Shown here piece by piece: positions 1-11,720 of a DNA stretch of 64,000 nucleotides. The notes under the pieces were generated by a model, which saw only the letters and a program-made list of their open reading frames with translations, was not told the origin of the DNA and did no database searches. The position numbers were made by a program, and so were the translations under genes. Positions within the stretch are counted from its first letter, which is position 1; the number at the start of each line of letters is the position of its first letter. This DNA is from Imbricaverruca yamaguchii (taxonomy: Eukaryota > Arthropoda > Thecostraca > Neoverrucidae). The DNA lies in assembly GCA_034440575.1 (NCBI GenBank), contig JAOTOL010001640.1, forward strand, positions 2,085,501-2,149,500, given 5' to 3'.

Positions 1-778
1 TCCAGCCACTGCATCGAGCCTTAAAGGTCATCGCAATTGATGTGCAGACATTTAAACCGGTGGGTAAGCAATCTCTACTTTAAACCTATATTGTGCAGTC
101 GATTTCTGGAATAGGTCATTTATTAGGCATTGCTGATCAAATCCGCACAGTTTATCTTCCGAACATATGTATGCAGTGAACATCTCCAAACGCAATCAGA
201 AAGCAAGGTACATTCTGGGATCCGTTGAGTCTTCATCAACTCGAGGCCCCTTTTGTCGGTCGATGGGCCCTTCACATCTGACAGAGCCCCTCACTGGTCG
301 CCTGAAGGCCCTCTGGAGCGCCTAATTTCTTGCGTGCTTCGTCACTGCTTAGATTGAAGCACAACTCCCGTCAATTTCCGTGTCCATCGATATTATCAAT
401 CGCGCGCGGAGGGGTGCGTATGAGCCGTGCCGAACAGAGGGTGCTGCGCTGCTCACAACGGTGTGTATAACCCGCTACTCCCACTCACACACACCAACCG
501 CACCATGGGCAGCAGCAATGCCAGACATTCCTTGTTTTCATTTGCCTGTCGTACACTGCACGTTTGCAACAAGGAGCCCATGCCTTCTGACTACCCCACT
601 CGTCATCTTGTAGTCACTGGCGCAAACGTGCCAGCGCTGCCAAGGCGGATCCAACGCCCACTGCAGCGTGGACATATTATCTTTTGATTGAACGGCATGG
701 GGCTGCTCTGATAACAACGGCGCTCACTTACGTACTGGCTCGCCGACACACTATCGCACTGACGTACTGGCTCACTGC
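1..778. other. left-edge non-coding stretch
   Basis: I see no recognisable exon, RNA gene or mobile element here. The C2A half and N terminus of synaptotagmin 1, which should lie 5' of 8691, could not be recognised in this stretch or anywhere up to 8690. Small C2A exons may have been missed, or they may lie beyond the left edge. Confidence 0.5.
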
Positions 779-1130
779 TTCCCTGTCGCACTGACGCATT
801 GACACACTGTCACACTAGCACACTGTCGCACTGACACAATGTCGCACTGGCACACTAGCTCGCTGACACAATGTCAGACTGACACACTATCACACTGGCA
901 CACAGTCACACTGACGCACCTGACACACTGACGCACCTGACACACTGGCACACTGACACACTTACGCACCTGACACACTGTCGCACTACCACACTGACGC
1001 ACCTGACACACTGTCGCAGTGACTCACCGACTCACTGATACACTGTCGCACTGACGTACCTGACACACTGACGCACCTGACACACTGCCACGCTGACGCA
1101 CTGACACACCAACTCACTGACGCACGACGA
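779..1130. repeat. degenerate minisatellite of CACTG/TGACACACTG motifs
   Basis: Irregular tandem repeats of about 10-22 bp built from ctgacacactg, tcgcactgacg and cgcacctgac. Spacing is uneven and the copies have drifted. The same motif family recurs at 7145-7400, and both arrays are followed by the same unique flank, so the array and its flank were duplicated together. Confidence 0.8.
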
Positions 1131-1232
1131 AATGCACCTAAATTATACTGTTCTGACGTGGCGGCGTCCCTTTTGCGCCGGGGCTGCGAACTCGGGACTT
1201 ATCCTGCCGCTCAACTATTGAGCTGCAACATC
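1130..1232. repeat. flank of duplicated minisatellite (copy 1)
   Basis: This segment matches 7402-7504 with moderate divergence. The shared block includes gcgaactcgggacttatcct here against gcgaactggggacttatcct in the other copy. Each copy directly follows an array of CACTG-type repeats, which indicates a segmental duplication spanning both parts. Confidence 0.7.
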
Positions 1233-1424
1233 GGCACGGTGTCAGGGTCAGTACAACAATTCGCTTGTGCAGGATGCGGGACATACATTATGCAAAGCCG
1301 GCCCGGCCAATACAGTCACGTGGCGTGCCTCCACCATGCGCTCGGCCGGCTGTCGAAACTACTGCTGTCGGTTCGGAAAATCTGACTGGCATATTTGGAT
1401 TGAATGATCAGGTAGCCGCCATCG

Positions 1425-2345
1425 ACTGATGAGAACGGGCCCTCAGACGAGGTGTACACTATCGCTTCAGACCAGGAGGTGTACACTACCGGCTGATGAG
1501 AACGGGCCCTCAGACCAGAAGGTGTACACTACCGACTGATGAGAATGGGCCCTCAGACCAGAAGGTGTACACTACCGACTGATGAGAATGGGCCCTCAGA
1601 CCAGAAGGTGTACACTACCGACTGATGAGAACGGGCCCTCAGACCAGAAGGTGTACACTACCGACTGATGAGAACGGGCCCTCAGACCAGAAGGTGTACA
1701 CTACCGACTGATGAGAATGGGCCCTCAGACCAGAAGGTGTACACTACCGACTGATGAGAATGGGCCCTCAGACCAGAAGGTGTACACTACCGACTGATGA
1801 GAATGGGCCCTCAGACCAGAAGGTGTACACTACCGACTGATGAGAACGGGCCCTCAGACCAGAAGGTGTACACTACCGACTGATGAGAATGGGCCCTCAG
1901 ACCAGAAGGCTGATGAGAACGGGCTAGAAGAGGTGTACACTACCGACTGATGAGAACGGGCCCTCAGACCAGAAGGTGTACACTACCGACTGATGAGAAT
2001 GGGCCCTCAGACCAGAAGGTGTACACTACCGACTGATGAGAATGGGCCCTCAGACCAGAAGGTGTACACTACCGACTGATGAGAATGGGCCCTCAGACCA
2101 GAAGGTGTACACTACCGACTGATGAGAACGGGCCCTCAGACCAGAAGGTGTACACTACCGACTGATGAGAACGGGCCCTCAGACCAGAAGGTGTACACTA
2201 CCGACTGATGAGAACGGGCCCTCAGACCAGAAGGTGTACACTACCGACTGATGAGAACGGGCCCTCAGACCAGAAGGTGTACACTACCGACTGATGAGAA
2301 CGGGCCCTCAGACCAGAAGGTGTACACTACCGACTGATGAGGGCG
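1425..2345. repeat. 43-bp minisatellite, about 21 units
   Basis: Tandem units of 43 bp containing ctgatgagaacgggccctca and ending aaggtgtacactaccga. Units differ mainly at one a/c position (gagaatggg against gagaacggg). One damaged unit lies near 1910-1935, and the array decays into degenerate units up to about 2440. It lies upstream of the visible synaptotagmin exons, and no reading frame in it looks coding. Confidence 0.95.
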
Positions 2346-2744
2346 GGCTCTCACACCAAAACGTGATGCTGATGAAGGAGTGCTCTCAAGCCAGATGTAA
2401 CCTGCTGATTAGGACGAGGTCTCAGACCAGAAGGTGGACGGGAATCGTGTGCACATGGATATCTTCAGAAGCTGACTGAAATGACGGTCCGATCAGGCCG
2501 GTCGTTGTCACCATGCTCACCACTCAAGACAGGTCTGATAGCACGCTCAAAACATCCGGCGAATAGTTCGGCAACCACTCCGGAGCAAATTAGCACTATA
2601 TAGGCTAACTGAAACATTCGAGATCAGTCACTTATTATGCAGCGCGTTAGCATGCAGTGGCCTTCTCTGTTCGGAGAGTGCAACTGTTTCGAACCGCTCC
2701 AGCCGACCTGGTGAGGGCGAACGCCATGGCATTTCCACCGGATA

Positions 2745-3330
2745 CGAGCGTACCGCTGGGACCGGAAGGTCGCCACGACCACCTGATGTGGCGATGGGAC
2801 CGGAAGGTCAGCATGACTACCTGATGTGGCGCTGGGACCGGAAGGCCAGCATGACTACCTGATGTGGCGCTGGGACCGGAAGGTCAGCACGACCACCTGA
2901 TGTGGGCTGGGACCAGAAGGTCAGCACGACCACCTGATGTGACGCTGGGACCAGAAGGTCGCCACGACCACCTGATGCGGCGCTGGGACCGGAAGGTCAG
3001 CACGACCACCTGATGCGGCGCTGGGACCGGAAGATCAGCACGACCACCTGATGTGGCGCTGGGACCGGAAGGTCAGCACGATCACCTGATGTGGCGCTGG
3101 GACCGGAAGGTCGCCACGACCACCTGATGTGGCGCTGGGACCGGAAGGTCAGCACGACCACCTGATGTGGCGCTGGGACCGGAAGGTCAGCACGACCACC
3201 TGATGTGGCGCTGGGACCGGAAGGTCAGCACGACCACCTGATGTGGTGCTAGGACCGGAAGACCAGCACGACCACCTGATGCGGCGCTGGGACCAGAAGG
3301 TCGCCACGACCACCTGATGCGGCGCTGTTG
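2745..3330. repeat. 38-bp minisatellite, about 15 units
   Basis: Tandem units of 38 bp with the core gctgggaccggaaggtcagc followed by acgaccacctgatgtgg. Variants have gccacgacc for cagcacgacc. The array sits between two unrelated arrays (1425-2345 and 3765-4365). Confidence 0.95.
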
Positions 3331-3764
3331 CTCGTTAGTCAAGGAGGCGAAATTCCAGGTGTGCCGGCGCACCCCGTGGTTTTCCTCATGAGGGACGGCC
3401 AGTGAGCGTGCAGTCGGGGCTGCTTCGACCCTGCCCCAGGGTCGAAGGCAGGGTCTCCGACTACAGACGTCCGAGTTGGAGTGGGGCGGGGGTGATGGGG
3501 GGGGGGGTCGGAGCAAACTGCCCGCAGATATGCAGCTGATATGCAGATTTGCAGCTACAAACTAGTCGACGATGATGGGAAACACATCTGTTTCTTGTCG
3601 TCATTTGCATTTGTGTTAGCGGCTTGAAACGAAACAGTGCGAGCATTAGACGATCATACCGGAAAGGCGGAGTATACACCGGGGTAGGGAATTGCACCGA
3701 AATGAGCTGTACCAGGGGCGGAAAGCTGCACCGAGATGAGTTGTACCAGGGTGGGAAGCTGTAC

Positions 3765-4365
3765 TGGGGTGTGGAGCTGCACCGAGACCGGGATGGGTAG
3801 TACCAGGTACCGGGATGTGGAGCTGTACTGGGGTGTGGAGCTGCACCGAGACCGGGATGGGTAGTACCAGGTACCGGGATGTGGAGCTGTACTGGGGTGT
3901 GGAGCTGCACCGAGACCGGGATGGGTAGTACCAGGTACCGGGATGTGGAGCTGTACTGGGGTGCGGAGCTGCACCGAGACCGGGATGGGTAGTACCAGGT
4001 ACCGGGATGTGGAGCTGTACTGGGGTGTGGAGCTGCACCGAGACCGGGATGGGCAGTACCAGGTACCGGGATGTGGAGCTGTACTGGGGTGCGGAGCTGC
4101 ACCGAGACCGGGATGGGCAGTACCAGGTACCGGGATGTGGAGCTGTACTGGGGTGCGGAGCTGCACCGAGACCGGGATGGGCAGTACCAGGTACCGGGAT
4201 GTGGAGCTGTACTGGGGTGTGGAGCTGCACCGAGACCGGGATGGGCAGTACCAGGTACCGGGATGTGGAGCTGTACTGGGGTGTGGAGCTGCACCGAGAC
4301 CGGGATGGGTAGTACCAGGTACCGGGATGTGGAGCTGTACTGGGGTGCGGAGCTGCACCGAGATG
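3765..4365. repeat. 64-bp minisatellite, about 9 units
   Basis: Tandem units of 64 bp containing gtggagctgtactggggtgt and gtaccaggtaccgggat, with ggtacc in every unit. Before and after it, related shorter motifs (ggagctgtactgg, gagctgcaccgaga) continue as a degenerate fringe from about 3690 to 4670. Long open frames on both strands here follow from the repeat composition. Confidence 0.95.
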
Positions 4366-4696
4366 AGCTGTACTGGAATGCGGAGCTGTACTGGAATAGG
4401 GAGCTGTAATGGGATGCGGAGCTGTGCCGAGATGTGGAGTTGTACATGCCAGTGTGGAGAGCTGCATCGACGTGGGGAGCTGTGCTGAGATGGGGATCTG
4501 TACTAGGACGCGGAGCTTTGGAAGGATGGGGAGCTGTTTTGGGATGGTGAGCTATACCCTGGATCTAAAGTTGTACCGTGATGTGTAGCTACGCATACCA
4601 GGGTGGGGAGCTGCATCGGTATCGGGAACTGTGTTGAAATAGGGAGATGTACTGGGACGCGGAGCTGTGGAGAGGCGGGCAGCGGTATCGCTGATA

Positions 4697-5300
4697 ATAT
4701 GATGACGGCTGGTCTGGCGCGTCACCACCGTCCGGCGGAGGGGGCCCGCTCGCGCCACACCGGCGGGGGGTAATGTAATGACGGCTGGTCTGGCGTGTCA
4801 CCACCGTCCGGCGGAGAGGGCCCGCTCGCGCCACACCGGCGGGGGTAATGTAATGACGGCTGGTCTGGCGTGTCACCACCGTCCGGCGGAGGGGGCCCGC
4901 TCGCGCCACACCGGCGGGGGTAATGTAATGACGGCTGGTCTGGCGTGTCACCACCGTCCGGCGGAGGGGGCCCGCTCGCGCCACACCGGCGGGGGGTAAT
5001 GTAATGACGGCTGGTCTGGCGTGTCACCACCGTCCGGCGGAGAGGGCCCGCTCGCGCCACACCGGCGGGGGTAATGTAATGACGGCTGGTCTGGCGTGTC
5101 ACCACCGTCCGGCGGAGGGGCCCGCTCGCGCCACACCGGCGGGGGCCGGGGGTAATGATGACGGCTGGTCTGGCGTGTCACCACCGTCCGGCGGAGAGGG
5201 CCCGCTCGCGCCACACCGGCGGGGGTAATGTAATGACGGCTGGTCTGGCGTGTCACCACCGTCCGGCGGAGAGGGCCCGCTCGCGCCACACCGGCGCCGT
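4697..5300. repeat. 75-76-bp minisatellite, 8 units
   Basis: Tandem units of 75-76 bp containing atgacggctggtctggcgtg and ccgctcgcgccacaccggcg. Units differ by the number of g residues in the ggcggggg run and by gagggggccc against gagagggccc. Very GC-rich. No coding content is recognised. Confidence 0.95.
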
Positions 5301-5537
5301 CGTGTCGGCAACGCGTGACGTCACCGATCGATGGCGGATGGTGACCCGAGATGCGAGCGTCCCGGAGTCTGCGCTGTATTGCCGACCATCCCGACTGGGG
5401 CCCGGCCGTGACGTGCGCCCGGAGGCAGGCCAAGGTGGGGGGGGGGGCGCTCTCAGCCGAGGCAGACACGCCATCCAGCCGGCCAAGATCATGGTCTGTC
5501 GACAGGGCAGCGGGGGACTCCACACAATGCACTGCAC

Positions 5538-5732
5538 AAGTGAGAGGGACTCCCTACACGAGTGGGAGGGACTCCCTGCACGAGTGAGAGGGACTCCCTG
5601 CACAAGTGAGAGGGACTCCCTGCACGAGGGGACTCCCTACACGAGTGGGAGGGACTCCCTGCACGAGTGAGAGGGACTCCCTGCACAAGTGAGAGGGACT
5701 CCCTGCACGAGTGGGAGGGACTCCGGACTGCG
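5538..5732. repeat. about 21-bp minisatellite
   Basis: Tandem units of about 21 bp, gagggactccctgcacgagt with variants cacaagt and tacacgagtggg. Roughly nine units, then a degenerate tail to about 5850. Confidence 0.9.
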
Positions 5733-5739
5733 CCAATGG

Positions 5740-7140
5740 CAGGGGTTCTACACGACAGTGCCAGGATTCCACACTACATCAGTGACAAGGACACTACGTT
5801 GTGCCAGTGCCAGGGACAATACACCGCACTAGTGACAGGAACAGGTGCCGACAGAGAGGGGGTGGGAGGGAAGAGTGACAAAAAGAGTTTAGTCGGGGAC
5901 GGCGTCTGGACATAGCACCAGTAGTTTTCCTCGAACTCATAGGTTCGAGTATATTTACCGTGATAAACAACATGTTCGGTCAGAATTTGCTGAAGTGACA
6001 CCACAAAGTTTTCCCTCATCATGGCCAACTGAGGAAAACTTGTCGGGTTCGCTGTGCAACTTTGTGTGCAAGATGGTATGAGGAATTGCTGCGGTAAAGT
6101 GATTGCCAAAGTTTGCTGTCTCCGGATAACTGCCAGGCATATTGACTATTTGTCAGCCAGAATCATTGACGTAGGCATTGATGGTACCACAAATTATGTT
6201 GTTTTAGTTCGTCTGGTTTTCTCGTAAAGCAGAGAGGACGTTTTTGAAGGTGTGCAAGCTACGGAAAATGCTTGATGCTGGAACGTGTGGTTTCCTGGTA
6301 ACTTGACCTATTAAAACTAGCTCGTGCTTAACCGGGGCATGTTTGACTATAATGTAAGCATGTCGGTCGAACAATTTTCTTCGCCAAGTAAGCTTACAAT
6401 GCCGTTGCTTTGAACGTGACATCTTGGGACAAAGCCGAAAAGAGCGAAAAAAGCAGGAGCCAGAAATAGTCCACCGTTGGAATAGTAAGGACTGACACAC
6501 TTCCGAGGGTAAGAAGTGTCGCTCACCGGGCCTGCTGGAGCCCGTGATTAATCCCTAATCCCAATTGTGACTCTTAGCCAGAACAGCGTAAACTCGACAA
6601 GTTGGCATCACCATGTCACGTCTCTCCGGCCATGCTGCAATATCAATTAATTGTGCAGGGAGCAGCCCTCAAAATGCATAGTCATTTTCCTGCTTCGACT
6701 TCGCTATCAATATTTGGGTATTACCGGAAAACTACCATTTATACTGAAATCCACCTAGCAGGGGTGTCGTTTCGTATACTTTTTGGATGGCTCAAGCCAT
6801 TTCAACTTTCTTTGAGCCACTTCAATACAAATTTAGGCTATCCCAATGGTTTTGAAAGACGAAAATAGCAAGCATTAGGGAACAGCGCACCTTGAAATAC
6901 GTCCAGAGAACAGTCAACACTTCCTTGCTTCCGTGTCATCCGTATGGAATACTGTAAATGTATCTCAATCCTATTACTTATCAGCCCTTTAACTGCTGTG
7001 TTTTGCTATCATTACTGGGCTGATACCTCTGCAAATATTACTACGGCGATTGCCAATAGCAGTTACACCTAATCCAAGAAAATGTTGAACTTTCTCTGAC
7101 AGCCAAACGTGAACAGCTAACACATCAAGTTAGCTGACTT
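5740..7140. other. non-coding stretch, nothing recognised
   Basis: Mostly AT-richer, unique-looking DNA upstream of the visible synaptotagmin exons. I found no exon with convincing homology, no SINE and no array in it. Confidence 0.5.
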
Positions 7141-7144
7141 ACCA

Positions 7145-7400
7145 ACACACTGTCGCACTGACGCACTGACACACTGGCTCACTGTCGCAGTGACACTCAC
7201 TGTCGCGTGACATTCACTGTCGTACTGACACGCTGACACACTGGCTCACTGTCCAGTACGTACCGACTCACTGTCGCACTGATGTCGCACTGTCACACTG
7301 GTCATGTCCACTGACGTACTGACGCACTGACACACTGTCTTACTGACACACTGACACACTGGCTCACTGTCGCAGTGACGTACCGACTCACTGTCACACG
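7145..7400. repeat. degenerate CACTG-motif minisatellite, second copy
   Basis: Same motif family as 779-1130 (cactgtcgcactgacgc, gacacactggctcactg). It is followed at 7402-7504 by the same flank that follows the first array. Confidence 0.8.
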
Positions 7401-7401
7401 G

Positions 7402-7504
7402 CAAAAGACACCAATTTTCTACTCGACTGGCGTGGCGATGTCCCTTTTGCACCTGGCTGCGAACTGGGGACTTATCCTGCCGCTCATCTATTGAACTGCA
7501 ACAT
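7402..7504. repeat. flank of duplicated minisatellite (copy 2)
   Basis: Counterpart of 1130-1232. Shared blocks include cccttttgc, the gcgaact...gggacttatcct block and the ctattgaactgcaacat end. Confidence 0.7.
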
Positions 7505-8834
<1,330 letters not shown>

Positions 8835-9477
8835 TGACGTCATTAATCACTGGCTTACTGTGACGTCATCCCTTAGTGAGTAGTATTCATAATGGTTTAT
8901 TGACATTGGTGCAACACGTAGTGGCCGAGAAGTCGCCAGATGAAGGGCATAGGACGGCAAATAGTTGTCAATCCTTTACTCGCCAGATTTTTACATGTCT
9001 GAATATTTTGCACCAGCTCTATGGGTAGTCCATATGGGAAGGGAGCAGAAGGAAAGTGCGGAACAGTAATCTCCCTGGACTTTGAGACACGGATGCACAC
9101 TAAACCACACATTAGGGTGAGATACTGGTGCACAACGGACCACACACTTGGTTTGAGATATTGGTACACAATAGAGCACACACTTGGTATGAGATACATG
9201 TGCACAATGACCACACACTCGGTGCCAAACGCTTTTGAGCGGTCACAAAGCAATCCCATCCTCATCACACCCCACTCTGCTGCACTCACGGCACAGTCCG
9301 GATTCACTGGCTCTGGCCCATCTAAATCCAGCCTCGTATGCATGCTCCTAGAAAGTGGAGAATGTACACAGCACAAATAATTCAGCGGTCTGCCGACGAT
9401 TGCGGTTCGTCGAATGCCATATTTGGCACGGCAAACCAGGCGCGCGCTGTCAAACAGTCGCGGTCCGCCAGCCGCCG

Positions 9478-9568
9478 CTGCGCTGTCGCTCTGGGCGCTG
9501 CATGACCAATGTAGTCGATGCGCCCTAAAGCCCTAATAACTAACTAACTAACTGCGCTGTCGCTCTGG
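9478..9568 (+). mobile_element. mini-hairpin retroposon copy m1 with 17-bp target duplication
   Basis: A 57-bp insert (9495-9551) is flanked by perfect 17-bp direct repeats, ctgcgctgtcgctctgg, at 9478-9494 and 9552-9568. The insert reads gcgctgcatgacc, then gtagtcgatgcgccctaaag, and ends in an aactaactaact tail. The ends of the core (GGGCGC and GCGCCC) are complementary and could pair as a hairpin. The tail and the target duplication are what an RNA-mediated insertion would leave. It lies inside the Syt1 intron, 73 bp upstream of the alternative exon. Confidence 0.85.
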
Positions 9569-9641
9569 CGCCGAGTCTTCAGCAGCCCACGAGACGGGCC
9601 GCACCGCAGTCTTATCGAAACCGCCGCCTCGCCGTCCGCAG

Positions 9642-9779
9642 ATCCGTACGTTAAGCTAGAACTGCTGCTCGGCAACCGAAAACCGAAAAAGAAGAAGACG
9701 TCGGTGAAGAGAAAAACGCTAAACCCCTACTTTAATGAGAGATTCACGTTCGAAAAGATCACCAAAGGCGCAGATCGAG
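9642..9779 (+). CDS. Syt1: alternative or decayed second version of the Syt1 middle C2B exon
   Basis: A second copy of the exon at 14977-15110. After the acceptor ccgcag (ending 9641) it encodes [15 protein letters not shown], the polybasic run KKKKTS, then [17 protein letters not shown], matching the other exon residue by residue with many conservative changes. It begins with the same phase. The natural end by alignment is atcgag followed by gtagcc at 9780. This gives 138 nt, one base too many to join the last exon in frame, and the donor is weak. With the final stretch read one base shifted, it gives a KAQIE ending that resembles FEQIQ. So this is either a mutually exclusive exon with a one-base error in the sequence, or a duplicate starting to decay. 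Alternative C2B exons of synaptotagmin I are known from Aplysia (recalled). Confidence 0.6.
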
Positions 9780-9824
9780 GTAGCCGCCTGGGTCTGCGGG
9801 TGTGGTGATGGTGCTCTGCATGCG

Positions 9825-10065
9825 GTATGGTGGTATGGCGGTATGGTGGTATGGTGGTATGGCGGTATGGTGGTATGGCGGTATGGTGTTATGGCGGCAT
9901 GGTGGTATGTCGGTATGTCGGTATGGTGGCATGGTGGTATGGCGGTATGGCGGTTTGGCGGTATGGTGGTATGGTGCTATGGCGGTATGGTGGCATGGTG
10001 GTATGGTGATATGGTGGCATAGCGGTATGAAAACATGGTGGTATGGTGGTACGGTGGTATCGATA
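9825..10065. repeat. 8-bp GGTATGGY minisatellite
   Basis: Continuous tandem gtatggtg / gtatggcg repeats, with occasional gtatgtcg and gcatggtg, starting 45 bp after the alternative Syt1 exon. Open frames here reflect the repeat only. Confidence 0.95.
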
Positions 10066-10069
10066 TAGC

Positions 10070-10790
10070 AGAATACCAGCCAGGTGAGCCCAGTGTCGAC
10101 CTTCAGCGGTCATCTGCCGGATCACCGTAGGGACACAATGGTCATCTCCCCACAGCCAGGGCTGCGACAAAGGTAATCAGCTCCGCAAATGTGAGAAGGC
10201 AAACGTCATCTACATGATCAAATTTATAATACCAGGCGCCTATATTTGGTGACGTGAAAATACAAGGCTTTATGCAGCGTCGGGGTACTTTGTAGTGATA
10301 TTGAGCATAGATGCAGCTTACCAGTGACGGGACTGGAAAAACTTCACCAGATGTCATTAAATGATCTCCCAATTATATTATGTTTTAGCACAGTACCGTA
10401 TGCACCAGCCGTCAATGCTTTTTTAAGTGGCTAACTTTGACGTTCATCAACTCCACACCCCAATACTTTTTGATAACTACGTCCGTAGTCGCACTGAAGC
10501 CATCCAATCACTCTTGACCCATACAATGCACGTTGTAGAACTACCACAGTTTGCAAGGGGACAGCTTCTTCCAGCCTATTATAGCACATCTATATCTATT
10601 CCAGTATGTTTATTCTCACACGGGAGGAAGCTTAAAACATACACTTAAGTTATTTTCACCAAAATCTGAGTACGTCCATATTACCGTGCTCCGGTAAGTT
10701 CACGAATCTGAGTACATCCATGTTACAGCACTTCGGTGGGTACCCGAATTTATAGCCTTGCTGGGCACGGGGGGTGGAAGCAGGTGCACG

Positions 10791-10795
<5 letters not shown>
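10070..10795. other. Syt1 intron, nothing recognised
   Basis: Unique-looking intron sequence. A small direct repeat, ctgagtac(g/a)tccat, occurs around 10666 and 10710. No exon or transposon is recognised. Confidence 0.5.
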
Positions 10796-10798
<3 letters not shown>

Positions 10799-10838
<40 letters not shown>

Positions 10839-10842
10839 TTAG
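10799..10842. repeat. (AC)n(AT)n microsatellite
   Basis: A run of acacac repeats followed by atatat, just upstream of a SINE-A insertion. Confidence 0.95.
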
Positions 10843-10864
10843 CTGTTAGCTGGTTTTGGTTGTG

Positions 10865-11075
10865 TTTTTATTATGTTTTGTTTATTGTTTATTGGGTGGT
10901 TCACGACACACTTCATGCACATTCACGACTAATGGCGCCGCCCACACTGTTTCGCCGGTGGGCCGTGGGATTGATAAATGTCCTGAGTGGCGCTAGTGTT
11001 GAAACCGGGACCTTTGGTTCCAATAGCCCGACACCTTAACCACTCGGCCATCCCCGACCCTTTTTATTATGTTTT
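10865..11075 (-). mobile_element. SINE-A copy 1 (tRNA-derived), with 15-bp target duplication
   Basis: The element 10880-11060 is flanked by tttttattatgtttt at 10865-10879 and 11061-11075. Read on the - strand it starts ggggatggccgagtggttaa, a tRNA-like A box of the Ser/Leu type. It continues to a B-box-like segment that has drifted (gttgaaacc on the + strand) and to the family body containing cgccggtgggccg. It ends in an oligo-A-rich tail. Confidence 0.9.
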
Positions 11076-11209
11076 CACTGGTTATACCCACAGATAGGTG
11101 AGTGATAGCTGGAGGATACTTTTTGATGCGCTGTAATTAAAACTGCCGGTGATGCCCAGCGACCCACCCCTGGTCCTACCCTCCTTGTTCGGTATCTGTG
11201 CGGATGTTT

Positions 11210-11261
11210 ATTTGTTTTTGGGCTTTAGGGTGCTTCGACTAGTCTTTGATCATTCGCGCCC
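11210..11261 (-). mobile_element. mini-hairpin retroposon copy m2 (old)
   Basis: On the + strand, gggctttagggtgcttcgac is followed 10-20 bp later by gatcattcgcgccc. Flanks atctgtgcggatg (left) and atctgttcagacggatg (right) look like a decayed target duplication. Confidence 0.6.
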
Positions 11262-11420
11262 AATCTGTTCAGACGGATGCTACCACGTATAATTGAAATA
11301 ATGGAAATAGTCCTTTAAATGTTATTTGAAAGAGACAAGGAGTTAGTGGCGAATAGATATGATTTGGATTTGGCATAGCCGATAGATAAGCAAAGTGACC
11401 ATTTCGTTGTAAAAAGGCAA

Positions 11421-11480
11421 ACTTCATTGATTGATTATTTGAGCTTAAGGGCGTGCCGACTACGAGGTCATTTGGCGCCC
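11421..11480 (-). mobile_element. mini-hairpin retroposon copy m3
   Basis: Reads (+ strand) ttgattgattatttgagctt, aagggcgtgccgactacg, then aggtcatttggcgccc. The tail-derived part is attgattgatt. Flanks aaaaaggca and aaaaaagca suggest a 9-bp target duplication. Confidence 0.7.
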
Positions 11481-11632
11481 ATAAGAAAAAAGCATGATGC
11501 GGATGGCTTTGTATTACATGGTCATATCTATGAATATGAACATTATTGATGAATACCCAATTTCATGATTACTGCGTCCCTGGTTCAATGTAAGCATACA
11601 TTTATTGGTACTCATATATTTGGATATCTATG

Positions 11633-11700
<68 letters not shown>

Positions 11701-11720
11701 GATGTATATATATATATATA
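11633..11720. repeat. (AT)n microsatellite, left of mariner
   Basis: Nearly pure AT dinucleotide run. The mariner element at 11721-13061 is inserted inside it, since the run continues from 13062. Confidence 0.95.

Noticed and set aside
1425..2345. ctgatgag in each 43-bp unit resembles the hammerhead ribozyme core
   Set aside because: The second conserved element (cgaaa after stem II) is missing; the unit has ctcagaccagaagg instead, and no consistent three-stem fold was found.
3461..4447. Frames rich in APHPSTAPHPGTW on the - strand
   Set aside because: Produced by the 64-bp array; all frames on both strands are open.
1425..5300. Regular direct repeats reminiscent of a CRISPR array
   Set aside because: Units abut without unique spacers, the genome is animal, and no cas-like genes exist.
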